Shown here: positions 16,436 through 25,120 of the stretch, one piece after another
Numbering within the stretch: position 1 is the first letter of the stretch
Layout of the letters: each line of letters begins with the position of its first letter
DNA from: Rhizobium terrae
GTDB taxonomy: Bacteria; Pseudomonadota; Alphaproteobacteria; Rhizobiales; Rhizobiaceae
Length of the DNA: 64,000 bases
Direction of reading: 5' to 3'
Assembly: GCF_003425685.1 (NCBI RefSeq)
Contig: NZ_QJKM01000009.1
Span: 62,001 to 126,000 of the forward strand
Program-made: the position numbers and the translations under genes
Notes under the pieces: generated by a model
Databases searched by the model: none
What the model was told of the DNA's origin: nothing
Seen by the model: only the letters and a program-made list of their open reading frames with translations

Positions 16436-17872
16436 TCAATCTTCCAGAACCCAGGTATCCTTGGTGCCGCCGCCCTGGCTGGAATTGACCACCAGCGAGC
16501 CCTGTTTCAGCGCCACGCGGGTGAGCCCGCCCGGAATGATCTTCACTTTGTCGGAGACCAGCACATAGGGGCGCAGGTCCACATGCCGCGGGGCGATCCC
16601 CTTGTTGACGAAGATTGGCACCGTGGAGAGCGCCAGCGTCGGCTGGGCGATGTAGTTGTTCGGTTTGGCGGCGAGCTTTTCGGCAAATTCGGCCCGTTCC
16701 TTCTTGGTCGCCGTCGGGCCGACCAGCATGCCGTAGCCGCCGGAACCGTGGACTTCCTTGATGACCAGTTCCTCGATGTGCTCCAGCACGTATTTGAGGC
16801 TGGAAGGCTCCGAACAGCGCCATGTCGGTACGTTTTCGAGCAGCGCCTTGCGGCCAGTATAGAACTCGACGATTTCCGGCATATAGGAATAGATCGCCTT
16901 GTCATCGGAAATGCCGGTGCCCGGCGCATTGGCGATGGTGATGTTGCCCGCCCGGTAGACGTCCATGATGCCGGGAATGCCGAGGGCGGAATCCGGCCGG
17001 AAGGTGAGCGGATCGAGGAAGTCGTCGTCGACGCGGCGGTAGAGCACGTCGATCGCTTCGTATCCCTGGGTGGTGCGCATCTTCACGCGGCCGTCGATGA
17101 CCCGGAGGTCGGAGCCTTCCACGAGTTCGACGCCCATCTGGTCGGCGAGGAAGGAGTGTTCGTAATAGGCCGAATTGTAGATGCCCGGCGTCAGGACCGC
17201 GACGCGCGGCCGGCCCTTGCAGCCTGGAGGAGCGAGCGAGGCGAGCGACTGGCGCAGGAGCCGCGGATAATCCTCGACGCGCTGGACCTTGTTCAGCGTG
17301 AAGAGTTCCGGGAACATCTGCATCATGGTTTCCCGGTTTTCCAGCATGTAGGAAACCCCGGAAGGCGTGCGCGCATTGTCCTCCAGCACGAAGAACTGAT
17401 CCTCGCCGGTGCGCACGATGTCGGTGCCGACGATATGGGTATAGACGCCGCCCGGCGGCTTGAAACCGATCATCTCGGGCAGAAAGGCGGTGTTCCTCTC
17501 GATCAGTTCACGCGGGATGCGGCCCGCCTTGATGATTTCCTGCTTGTGATAGATGTCGTCGAGGAAGGCGTTGAGAGCGAGAACCCGCTGTTCGATGCCC
17601 TGGGCGAGCTTGCGCCATTCGCGGGCGGAGATGATCCGGGGAATAATGTCGAAGGGAATGAGTTTTTCGGAACTGTCGGCGTGGCCGTAGACCGCGAAGG
17701 TGATGCCGGTTTTTCTGAATATGTTTTCCGCATCCTGGGTCTTGCGGATCAGGTGCGCGGCGTCCTGACTGGCATACCATTCATGGTAGGTCTTGTATGG
17801 CGGTCGCGGAAGGTTTTCCGCAGTCAACATTTCATCAAATGCCAATGGCGCGTTCCCTTGTTTTTCTGCCAT
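16436..17872 (-). CDS. Circularly permuted type 2 ATP-grasp protein
   Basis: A 478-residue protein of the DUF404/DUF407 family, predicted to be a peptide ligase. Conserved stretches include TYHEWYASQ (N-terminus), FVLEDNARTPSGVSYM (about 175-190, metal-binding Glu/Asn) and VIKEVHGSGGYGMLVG (about 370-385, ATP-grasp loop). The ATG at 17872 begins MAEKQGNAPLAFDEML, matching the usual family start; upstream in-frame codons lack support, although no strong Shine-Dalgarno is seen. It is the promoter-proximal gene of the operon with the alpha-E and transglutaminase genes. Confidence 0.87.
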   Translation of the reverse strand: MAEKQGNAPLAFDEMLTAENLPRPPYKTYHEWYASQDAAHLIRKTQDAENIFRKTGITFAVYGHADSSEKLIPFDIIPRIISAREWRKLAQGIEQRVLALNAFLDDIYHKQEIIKAGRIPRELIERNTAFLPEMIGFKPPGGVYTHIVGTDIVRTGEDQFFVLEDNARTPSGVSYMLENRETMMQMFPELFTLNKVQRVEDYPRLLRQSLASLAPPGCKGRPRVAVLTPGIYNSAYYEHSFLADQMGVELVEGSDLRVIDGRVKMRTTQGYEAIDVLYRRVDDDFLDPLTFRPDSALGIPGIMDVYRAGNITIANAPGTGISDDKAIYSYMPEIVEFYTGRKALLENVPTWRCSEPSSLKYVLEHIEELVIKEVHGSGGYGMLVGPTATKKERAEFAEKLAAKPNNYIAQPTLALSTVPIFVNKGIAPRHVDLRPYVLVSDKVKIIPGGLTRVALKQGSLVVNSSQGGGTKDTWVLED

Positions 17873-18180
17873 TTGAGTACAACGCAGATTGCAATGCAAG
17901 AACCATGCACAGTTCCGCACGCAGATTTCGTGATGCCAAAAATCGCAGGTCCGCGGCCTCCCTCCCAAGTAGATGTGTCGGTTCCGTCCGTCAGCAAGCT
18001 CTCTATTTTAGGAGGGTACGGTGCAGGCGTCTGCCTTGAAAAGCATCAACTGCATAAAGCCTGATCAGGCGGGCATCACGTATGCTCAACGCAACGATCA
18101 GATTTTCTGTTTTGACGGGCGGTGAGGCAGGGAATATTGAGGCGCGTTCCTGAAGTTGGCCCGTGCCGGAAGTCCAAATC
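17873..18180. other. Divergent intergenic region with a possible short ORF
   Basis: These 308 bases separate the ATP-grasp gene from the EamA transporter and must hold both promoters. A GTG frame at 18021-18125 encodes 34 residues and follows GGAGGG at 18011-18016, but the product (starting MQASALKS) matches nothing I know, so it is not called as a gene. Confidence 0.5.
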
Positions 18181-19071
18181 ATGCTCGATCGTCTGGCTCC
18201 AGCCCTGTTCGTCCTTCTCTGGTCCACCGGCTGGATTGTCGCGAAATATGCGGCCAAACATGCCGATCCGCTGACCTTTCTCGCGGGGCGCCACACGCTT
18301 GCGGCGGTCGCCTTCCTGGCGGTCTGTCTGATCGCGCGCGCCAAATGGCCGAAAAGCAGCACACAGATCGGCCATGCAATCCTTTCGGGCGTCTTCCTGC
18401 ACGGGCTTTACCTTGCGGGCGTTTGGTATGCGATCGGGCAGGGCGTGCCGGCAGGTTTATCCGGCATCATCGCCGGCCTCCAGCCGCTGCTGACCGCGGT
18501 GGTCGCGCCGCTCTTCCTCGGCGAGCGGCTGAAGCCGATCCAGAAGCTCGGCCTGGCGCTCGGTTTTGCGGGCATACTGATCGCGATTTCGCCACAGCTT
18601 CTGGACGTCTTCGAGCGCGGGCTGGTGGGGCTCGGGTTCCCGGTCATCATCAATCTCGTCGCGATGACGTCGGTCACCTACGGCACGCTCTACCAGAAGC
18701 GTCACCTGCAGGAGGGCGACCTCTTCTCGATCGCCACGCTGCAGTTCGTCGGTGCGCTGATCGTCACGGTTCCGCTGGCGCTGCTGCTCGAAGACCTGCG
18801 CTTCGACTGGACGCATGAGGCGGTACTGGCGATGGGCTGGTCGGTCTTCGGTCTTTCCATGGGGGCAGTCGGGCTGCTTCTCTATCTCATCCGCCGCGGA
18901 CAGGTCTCCCGCGCCGCCTCGCTGATCTACCTCATGCCGCCGGTCGTGGCGATCGAGGCGGCGATCCTGTTCAGCGAGCCGCTGACGTTGCCGATGATCG
19001 CCGGTACGGTGATCGTCGTGGCCGGCGTCTATATGGTGAACCGGAAGACACAAACGGAGACGGCCGGCTGA
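18181..19071 (+). CDS. EamA/DMT family transporter
   Basis: A 296-residue inner-membrane protein with ten hydrophobic segments in two EamA repeats of five (roughly 5-140 and 150-290). The first repeat has the family pattern WSTGWIVAKYAAKHADPLTFLAGR. Such proteins export or import small metabolites; the substrate cannot be read. The ATG at 18181 has GGAAG at 18168-18172, and an in-frame GTG at 18163 is less likely. It is followed by an unrelated nucleotidyltransferase-like gene 26 bases on. Confidence 0.85.
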   Translation: MLDRLAPALFVLLWSTGWIVAKYAAKHADPLTFLAGRHTLAAVAFLAVCLIARAKWPKSSTQIGHAILSGVFLHGLYLAGVWYAIGQGVPAGLSGIIAGLQPLLTAVVAPLFLGERLKPIQKLGLALGFAGILIAISPQLLDVFERGLVGLGFPVIINLVAMTSVTYGTLYQKRHLQEGDLFSIATLQFVGALIVTVPLALLLEDLRFDWTHEAVLAMGWSVFGLSMGAVGLLLYLIRRGQVSRAASLIYLMPPVVAIEAAILFSEPLTLPMIAGTVIVVAGVYMVNRKTQTETAG

Positions 19072-19097
19072 GGTGGCGCGGATAGGCGGAGGAAGGC

Positions 19098-19715
19098 ATG
19101 GTACCATATCCGTCGCTCGATCACGGCGCCTGGTCCGCATGGCATCCGAGCATGCTTTCGGAACGGCTGGATGGGATCGGAAAGCCGTGGTGCGTGGTTG
19201 GCGGCTGGGCGCTCGATCTGTGGCACGGCCATCAGACCCGTGAGCACGAGGATCTCGAATTCACTGTGCTGCGTGGCGATGTCCCTCTTTTTCGCGAGCG
19301 CCTGGGAGACATGCGCTTCCATACGGTCGGTAACGGCGTCGTCCGGTATCTGCCGCCGAATGAGACGCCGCCGGAAGAGATTTTTCAGATATGGTGCGAG
19401 GACGTCGCCGCGCGGCGCTGGAGAGTCGACATGATGATCGAGCCCGGGACGCCGGATAGCTGGGTCTACAAACGCGACTGGCGGATATCTGCGCCGCGTA
19501 CGGAGATGGTGGCGCTGTCGGCGGACGGAATTCCCTATCTGCGGCCGGCGGCGATTCTGCTGTTCAAGGCGAAGTACCGGCGGCCAAAGGATGAACTGGA
19601 CTTCGACGCTGTGGTCGAAAAGTTGACAGCGCCGGAGCAGGCCTGGCTGAAGGATTGCCTTAACCGGCTTCATCCGGGACACGCATGGTCCGAAAGGCTC
19701 GAGCCGAGCGCGTGA
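19098..19715 (+). CDS. Nucleotidyltransferase-like protein (aminoglycoside adenylyltransferase fold)
   Basis: A 205-residue protein with the pattern WCVVGGWALDLWHGHQTREH followed by EDLEF, which matches the GG-x-D-x-E nucleotidyltransferase core of the ANT(2'')-like family (PF10706). A third acidic position lies in WRVDMMIE near residue 113. It could adenylylate a small molecule, but the family contains many members with no resistance role, and nothing here shows a drug substrate. It lies 26 bases after the EamA gene on the same strand. Confidence 0.7.
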   Translation: MVPYPSLDHGAWSAWHPSMLSERLDGIGKPWCVVGGWALDLWHGHQTREHEDLEFTVLRGDVPLFRERLGDMRFHTVGNGVVRYLPPNETPPEEIFQIWCEDVAARRWRVDMMIEPGTPDSWVYKRDWRISAPRTEMVALSADGIPYLRPAAILLFKAKYRRPKDELDFDAVVEKLTAPEQAWLKDCLNRLHPGHAWSERLEPSA

Positions 19716-19803
19716 AGCTCCGGCAGGTTTCGGGTCATGAAACGGGTGTCGGCGCGCGCCGCAGGGACGTAACCAGCCTGGGCAACCCCTGAAGGAGGTA
19801 ACC

Positions 19804-20547
19804 ATGTTGAAAGACAAAGTCGCAATCGTCACCGGCGCTTCGAGCGGCATCGGCCGCGCCGCAGCTCTGCTGTTTGCCGAGGAGGGCGCAGCCGTCATCC
19901 TCAATGCACGCGGAGAGAAGGCGCTTCATGCATTGGCCGCGGAGATCGGGGGCAAGGGTGGAAAAGCCGCCGTCGTTGCGGGTGATGTCGTGGAAGAGGC
20001 GACCCATCGGCAGATGGTCGAGATTGCGCTGAGCCGGTTTGGCGGCCTGGACATCGCCTTTAACAATGCCGGTGCCGTCGGGCCTTACAAGCCCCTGGCC
20101 GACGTAACGCTCTTCGAATGGCAGCAGACCGTCGGTACCAACCTGACCAGTGCCTTTCTCGGTGCCGCCGCCCAGATACCGGTCATGCTGGAACGCGGCG
20201 GCGGTTCGATCATCTTCACGTCCACCTTCGTCGGAACGAGCGTTGGTATTCCGGGCATGGGTGCCTATGCGGCGTCGAAAGCGGGGCTGATGGGACTGGT
20301 CAAGGGCATTACCGCAGATTACGGCGCCCGGGGCATTCGTGCCAACGCACTGCTGCCCGGCGGCACCGATACGCCCGCTGCGGGCGATGTGGCGCAGAAG
20401 GAATGGGCCGCCGGCCTGCATGCACTGAAACGCATCGCGGACCCGCAGGAGATCGCCCGCGCAGCCCTTTTCCTGGCGGGCCCGATGGCAAGCTTCGTCG
20501 CCGGCTCGGCGCTTTTTGCAGATGGCGGCAATGCGGCGGTGAAGTGA
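19804..20547 (+). CDS. Short-chain dehydrogenase/reductase
   Basis: A 247-residue NAD(P)-dependent oxidoreductase of the classical SDR type. The cofactor motif TGASSGIG is at 10-17, the NNAG motif at about 88-91, and the catalytic Ser and YAASK lie at about 138 and 155-159. The absence of a basic residue right after the glycine motif does not fix the cofactor. A strong AAGGAGGT precedes the start at 19804. It is a lone gene ending in a bidirectional terminator. The substrate is unknown. Confidence 0.87.
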   Translation: MLKDKVAIVTGASSGIGRAAALLFAEEGAAVILNARGEKALHALAAEIGGKGGKAAVVAGDVVEEATHRQMVEIALSRFGGLDIAFNNAGAVGPYKPLADVTLFEWQQTVGTNLTSAFLGAAAQIPVMLERGGGSIIFTSTFVGTSVGIPGMGAYAASKAGLMGLVKGITADYGARGIRANALLPGGTDTPAAGDVAQKEWAAGLHALKRIADPQEIARAALFLAGPMASFVAGSALFADGGNAAVK

Positions 20548-20563
20548 GGGGGGCTGACAAAAA

Positions 20564-20589
20564 AAGAGGCCGCCGGAAAGCGGCCTCTT
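20564..20589. terminator. Bidirectional rho-independent terminator
   Basis: AAGAGGCCGC at 20564-20573 pairs with GCGGCCTCTT at 20580-20589 around a six-base loop. It is flanked by an A run on the left and TTTTT on the right, so it serves both the SDR gene (plus) and the DEAD-box helicase gene (minus), which converge here. Confidence 0.9.
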
Positions 20590-20608
20590 CCTTTTTATTT
20601 CAAATCGA

Positions 20609-22465
20609 TCAGGCGCGGCTGCGCTTGCGACCCTGGTAACCGCCGCCCCGCTGGTCGTTGCGGTTGTCGTTGCCGAACCTGACCGGGCCGCGGTTTTCAA
20701 CCTGACCCTGGACCGGGCGGTTGTTTCCGCCATTCGGGCCACCCTGGTGCTGCTTTCGCTGACTGCCGGCCTCATGGGCGCCGTGGCTGGCGTGGTCACG
20801 GTTGCCGCCCTGGCCACCTTTGCCGGACTGGCCTTGGACGTGGCTTGGGGCTCGGTTTGGAGTTTGGTTTGGGGCGTGACGATTGACGCCGCTACGGTTC
20901 GGGCGATTTTCGCCGTGTTTGGCGCTGTCTTGCGATCCGAACTGCTTCTTGGGGCGGAAATCCGATCCGAAGTCGAGATCGTTGTCACGGTCGACCTGGG
21001 GTGCTTCCTCGGTGCGGCGCTGGCTGCGAAAATCCTCGTTGCGGCGGTTGTCGCGCTGCGGGCGGTCGCCCTGGCGACGGCCGCCGCGATACTCCTGGCG
21101 CTTCGCGCGCTCGTCGTGTTCCTCGGAGCGCGCACCGCCGTCAACACCCTCGGCCGCCAAGAAGGGCTTGCGGGTCGGGCGTTCGCGGCGCTGCGGACGG
21201 CCTTCGCCCTCGGCGCGTTCGCCCTGGTTGCCCGCTTGGCTACGGCCGTTGCCACGAGCCTGGCCGTTGCCGCGATTGCGGTTGGCGCCGCCGCGGTTGT
21301 TGTTGCCGCCGCGAATCGGCCGGTTCAGCGCTTCCGGGCGTTCGCCGGACGCCGTGGCGATCTCGATGCCCATCAGCTTCTCGATGTCGCGCAGCAGCAG
21401 CGTTTCGTCGGGCGCGCAGAAGGCGATCGCGACGCCGTCGCGGCCGGCGCGTGCGGTACGGCCGATGCGGTGAACATAGGCGTCCGGCACTTCCGGCAGG
21501 TCGTAGTTGAAGACGTGGCTGACATCGGGGATGTCGATGCCGCGGGCAGCGACGTCGGTCGCCACCAGCACACGGATGTCGCCGTCGCGGAAGGCCTTCA
21601 AGGCCCGTTCGCGCTGGCCCTGGCTCTTGTTGCCGTGGATCGAGGCGACCTTGAATTCCACCTGCTCCAGATGCTTGGCGAGCTTTTCCGCGGTGTGCTT
21701 GGTGCGCAGGAAGACGATGGCACGGCCATCCGGATGCTTGGTCAGCGTGTCCTTGAGAAGCGCGGTCTTGTCGTTCTTGCCGGCGACGAAATGGACATAC
21801 TGCTCGATTTTGTCGGCAGCCTTGCCGGGCGGGGTGACTTCCACCTTCACCGGATCGGCGAGGTATTCAGCGGCGAGCTCGGCGATCGCCTTCGGCATGG
21901 TGGCTGAAAACAGCATGGTCTGGCGGCGCTTCGGCACCATCTTGGCGATCTTGCGCAGGTCGTGCACGAAGCCGAGATCGAGCATCTGGTCGGCTTCGTC
22001 GAGTACGAGGAAGCGTACCGTTGTCAGCGAAATGGCGCGGCGGTTGACGAGGTCGAGCAGGCGCCCGGGGGTGGCGACGAGAATGTCGGTGCCCTTCTCG
22101 AGCTGCAACTGTTGCTTGTTGATCGATACGCCGCCGACGACGAGGTTGATCTTGAGCGGTCGACCCTTGATGAAGTTCTTGAGATTGGCGGCGATCTGGT
22201 TGACCAGTTCGCGGGTGGGCGCAAGGATCAGCGAACGGGTGGTGCGGTTGTCGGGGCGGATGCCCTCGGCCAGCAGCCGTTCGATAAGGGGCAGGCCGAA
22301 GGCGGCGGTCTTGCCGGTGCCGGTCTGGGCGAGGCCGATCAGGTCGCGGCCTTCGAGCAGGAGCGGGATCGCCTGCGCCTGGATGGGAGTGGGAGTTTCG
22401 ATGCCAAGCCCTGAGAGCGTGGCGACAATCTGCCTGGACACGCCAAGCGATTCAAAATTCGTCAA
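20609..22465 (-). CDS. DEAD-box RNA helicase with RGG-type tail
   Basis: A 618-residue ATP-dependent RNA helicase of the RhlE/CsdA group. All core motifs are visible: Q motif with TPTPIQ near 30, Walker A AQTGTGKT near 50, LDEADQMLD near 155, SAT near 190 and HRIGRTARAGR near 335. The last 240 residues are a long low-complexity tail rich in Arg, Gly, Asn and Gln, likely an RNA-binding extension. TTG at 22465 is preferred because GAAAGG lies eight bases upstream; a TTG at 22489 is also in frame. It is preceded by a long leader and has a role in RNA remodelling, often at low temperature. Confidence 0.88.
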   Translation of the reverse strand: MTNFESLGVSRQIVATLSGLGIETPTPIQAQAIPLLLEGRDLIGLAQTGTGKTAAFGLPLIERLLAEGIRPDNRTTRSLILAPTRELVNQIAANLKNFIKGRPLKINLVVGGVSINKQQLQLEKGTDILVATPGRLLDLVNRRAISLTTVRFLVLDEADQMLDLGFVHDLRKIAKMVPKRRQTMLFSATMPKAIAELAAEYLADPVKVEVTPPGKAADKIEQYVHFVAGKNDKTALLKDTLTKHPDGRAIVFLRTKHTAEKLAKHLEQVEFKVASIHGNKSQGQRERALKAFRDGDIRVLVATDVAARGIDIPDVSHVFNYDLPEVPDAYVHRIGRTARAGRDGVAIAFCAPDETLLLRDIEKLMGIEIATASGERPEALNRPIRGGNNNRGGANRNRGNGQARGNGRSQAGNQGERAEGEGRPQRRERPTRKPFLAAEGVDGGARSEEHDERAKRQEYRGGRRQGDRPQRDNRRNEDFRSQRRTEEAPQVDRDNDLDFGSDFRPKKQFGSQDSAKHGENRPNRSGVNRHAPNQTPNRAPSHVQGQSGKGGQGGNRDHASHGAHEAGSQRKQHQGGPNGGNNRPVQGQVENRGPVRFGNDNRNDQRGGGYQGRKRSRA

Positions 22466-22730
22466 GTCGAATACCTTTCGGGGCGCCAAAAAGCAGATAG
22501 CCGGGCTGGTACCATGCCGTCCGGTCTGCCTCTGGCGTCAAGAACCCCGCGTGAAGTGGGAACTTGCAAGTTGGAAATACTTTCCAGCGCTTAAACCCTC
22601 TGGGTGAGGGCGATCTATCTGTGCGCCTTGTTCCTTCTTCGCGGTTCTAATCTGACGCGGGGCCAACTCACGCGGCGGCCGGAAGGTGAAAGCTGAGCGG
22701 CATTTGGTGTGTTTTCGGGCAAAAGTCAAG
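22466..22730 (-). promoter_or_regulatory. Promoter and long 5' leader of the DEAD-box gene
   Basis: On the minus strand CTTGAC at 22725-22730 and CCAAAT at 22702-22707 are 17 bases apart, which fits the rhizobial sigma-70 consensus CTTGAC-N17-CTATAT at ten of twelve positions. Transcription from there would give a leader of about 230 bases. The leader includes a perfect palindrome AACTTGCAAGTT at 22561-22572 and a GGAAA/TTTCC hairpin at 22574-22586. No gene is seen in the leader. Long leaders are common for cold-shock-regulated helicases. Confidence 0.5.
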
Positions 22731-22797
22731 TGAATGTTTTGCGGCTGCGAAATGACCGAGGGGCAGTTGCGGCCGAATGTTTCGGCTGAGATCAAAA

Positions 22798-22829
22798 AAG
22801 CCCGCATCGACCGGGGCCGATGCGGGCTT
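22798..22829 (-). terminator. Rho-independent terminator
   Basis: AAGCCCGCATCG at 22798-22809 and its complement at 22818-22829 form a perfect 12-bp stem. On the minus strand a run of T follows, so it ends the transcript of the exported protein gene at 22854-23177. Confidence 0.88.
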
Positions 22830-22853
22830 GGACAAGGCGCCTGGGAAAGGGCG

Positions 22854-23177
22854 TCAGTAACGGGCGCAGACCCGGGCGCGATAGGCTTCGCCGTACTCGT
22901 TTTCCACCCATTCATAGTGGCAACGCGGCGCATACTGAGCCCGGTAATAGACGCGCGGGGGCGGCGCGTAGTCGTATTCGGGTTCGACGTAAACAGGGCG
23001 CTGCGAACCGGCGATGATCGCGCCGCCGATAATGCCGCCGGCGAGGCCTGCGGCAACGCCCGGCCAGACATCGTGATGACGGTCGCGTGCCTCGGCCGCC
23101 GGGGCGGTCACCGTCAGGGCACCCGCAACCGACAGAGCGGCAAGACCAGCGGTAATAGTCTTCTTCATCACAGACAT
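22854..23177 (-). CDS. Small exported glycine-zipper protein
   Basis: A 107-residue protein with a signal peptide ending near APAAEA (about residue 30), a glycine-rich hydrophobic segment (GVAAGLAGGIIGGAIIAGS, about 40-58) typical of glycine-zipper envelope proteins, and a Tyr/Pro-rich C-terminal part with two cysteines (residues about 86 and 104). GGAAAGG precedes the start at 23177; a second Met at codon 4 is possible. It resembles many small rhizobial envelope proteins of unknown role. It is monocistronic, with its own terminator. Confidence 0.75.
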   Translation of the reverse strand: MSVMKKTITAGLAALSVAGALTVTAPAAEARDRHHDVWPGVAAGLAGGIIGGAIIAGSQRPVYVEPEYDYAPPPRVYYRAQYAPRCHYEWVENEYGEAYRARVCARY

Positions 23178-23376
23178 GTTCTTTTCCTTTCCCCTGACGT
23201 TTTAGGGTACGAGGTTATAACGCTCGAAAAAGGCGGCGGTTTCATGGAAGTAAACCGGGAGTAGTCTGAACGTCCGTTCAGCTACTTTCTTCCCGAAGTT
23301 GCGATCTGCAGATCGGCAACCATCTCCGGCGGGAATTGTGCCCCAATCGTGTCGGCAATGCGGCGAATCCTGGCCT

Positions 23377-24960
23377 TCAGAAATCGGTGGGCACGCCGCC
23401 CTCGGCCTTGCGCCTTGAAACGAAAGCGTCGAGCTCTTCTTCGATTGCCGGGTCGAGCGGCGGCCGCTCGTATACTGCAAGCGCTTCCTTGTAGATGCGG
23501 TTGGCGTGGTCGTAGGTGGTCGGCCGGCCGGCCTCCATCCATGTCTCGAAATTGCGCCAGTCGGAAAGGATCGGCGAATAGAAGGCGTTTTCGTACCGTG
23601 CCAGCGTGTGGGCCGTGCCGAAATAGTGGCCGCCGGGGCCGACGTCGCGCACCGCATCGAGCGCCAGCGCACCAGGGCTCACATCGAGCGGCCGCAGGAA
23701 TTCGGCGACCATCTGCAGCATGTCGACGTCGAGGATGAATTTTTCGAAGGAGGCCGTCAGCCCGCCCTCGGTCCAGCCGGCCGCGTGCAGCACGAAATTG
23801 CCGCCGCCCTGGGTCAGCGCCCAGAGCGACATCATCGATTCATAGGCCGCCTGCGCATCGAGGGTGTTGGCGGCATTGGTGTTGGACGTCCGGTAGGGGA
23901 TGCCGTAACGGCGGGCAAGCTGGCCACCGCAGATCACCGCCTTCATATATTCCGGCGTGCCGAAGGCGGGCGCCCCGGTCTTCATGTCGACGTTGGAGGT
24001 GAAGCCGCCATACATGACCGGCGCACCGCGCCTCACCATCTGGGTAAAGGCGATGCCGCACAGCGCTTCGGCATTCTGCTGCACCAGCGCGCCCGCGATC
24101 GTCACCGGGGCCATGGCGCCGGCGAGTGTGAAGGGCGTCATGATCACCACCTGTCCCCGCGAGGACATTTCGATGATCCCCTGCAGCATCGGTCCGTCGA
24201 GGCGAAGCGGGGAGGAGGAGTTGATGACGGTAAAGAGCGACGGTTCCCGCTCCATTCTCTCGATCGAAATGCCACGACCGATACGGGCGATCTCCAGCGC
24301 GTCGAGATTGCGCTCACGGCCGAGCGAATAGCAGTGAAACACCTTGTCGGTCAGTTTCACGAGGTCCGACAGGCAGTCCAGATGCCGGACCGAGGCGTGG
24401 ATGTCCATCGGCTCGACGGGATAACCGCCGGTCGTGTGGATCACGTCGTAATGCTGGGCAAGCTTGACGAGCTTGCGGTAGTCTTCCTGGTTACCGGCCC
24501 GCCGGCCGCCCTCGCGGTCCGCCACGAAGGGCGCGCTCGCAACTTGCGCGAAGACGAGGTTCCTTCCACCAATTTCGACATTGTGGACCGGATTGCGGGC
24601 AAACATGGTGAAGGAGGAGGGGGCGGAGGCAATCATCTCCATGATCAGCCCGCGGTCGAACCGGACCCGCTGTTCGCCGGGTCTCACGTCAGCGCCGGCC
24701 GCCTTCATCCGTTCGCGCGCCTCGGGCAGGATGATGTCCATGCCGACCTCTTCGAGCACGGTCAGCGAGGCTTCGTGGATGTCCTCCAGCGCTTCGGGCG
24801 AGAGAAGCTCGGTGCGGGCGAGGTTGTTGACGAGTTTTGCATACTTGGCTCCGGATGGGCGGCTCCTCTGCCGGTCTGCACCACGCCGGCCTGAACGCCG
24901 ATGCCGCTCGCTGCCTGCCGGTTCGCCATCGATCGGGGAAGATGTCGTAATCTCGCTCAT
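23377..24960 (-). CDS. MttB-like (trimethylamine methyltransferase family) protein
   Basis: A 527-residue protein of the MttB superfamily, a TIM-barrel methyltransferase that moves a methyl group from a quaternary or tertiary amine to a corrinoid protein. The frame is continuous with no internal amber codon, so it is the non-pyrrolysine type, like glycine betaine or related methyltransferases. Conserved parts include PSSFTMFARNP (about 115-125) and SGSLMQG-like GPMLQGIIEMSSRG (about 255-268). The first 30 residues are basic and disordered. No corrinoid protein or reductive activase gene is next to it. It is divergent from the hybrid kinase at 25121. Confidence 0.85.
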   Translation of the reverse strand: MSEITTSSPIDGEPAGSERHRRSGRRGADRQRSRPSGAKYAKLVNNLARTELLSPEALEDIHEASLTVLEEVGMDIILPEARERMKAAGADVRPGEQRVRFDRGLIMEMIASAPSSFTMFARNPVHNVEIGGRNLVFAQVASAPFVADREGGRRAGNQEDYRKLVKLAQHYDVIHTTGGYPVEPMDIHASVRHLDCLSDLVKLTDKVFHCYSLGRERNLDALEIARIGRGISIERMEREPSLFTVINSSSPLRLDGPMLQGIIEMSSRGQVVIMTPFTLAGAMAPVTIAGALVQQNAEALCGIAFTQMVRRGAPVMYGGFTSNVDMKTGAPAFGTPEYMKAVICGGQLARRYGIPYRTSNTNAANTLDAQAAYESMMSLWALTQGGGNFVLHAAGWTEGGLTASFEKFILDVDMLQMVAEFLRPLDVSPGALALDAVRDVGPGGHYFGTAHTLARYENAFYSPILSDWRNFETWMEAGRPTTYDHANRIYKEALAVYERPPLDPAIEEELDAFVSRRKAEGGVPTDF

Positions 24961-25120
24961 GATCGTTCCATATGCGCCATTTCCGGCAATCTGTCAGACT
25001 TTCGAGGCGTCCGCCCTCGCCATTTGCGACCATTCTCCGCCTTTCTTGGAACAGCCGGGGCGGGATGTGCGGATCCGTGTGATAGCCGGGTAAAATCGTT
25101 AGAATTGTAAACAATGACCT

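Noticed and set aside
18021..18125. 34-codon GTG frame after GGAGGG
   Set aside because: It is too short and has no known relative; the ribosome site alone is not enough.
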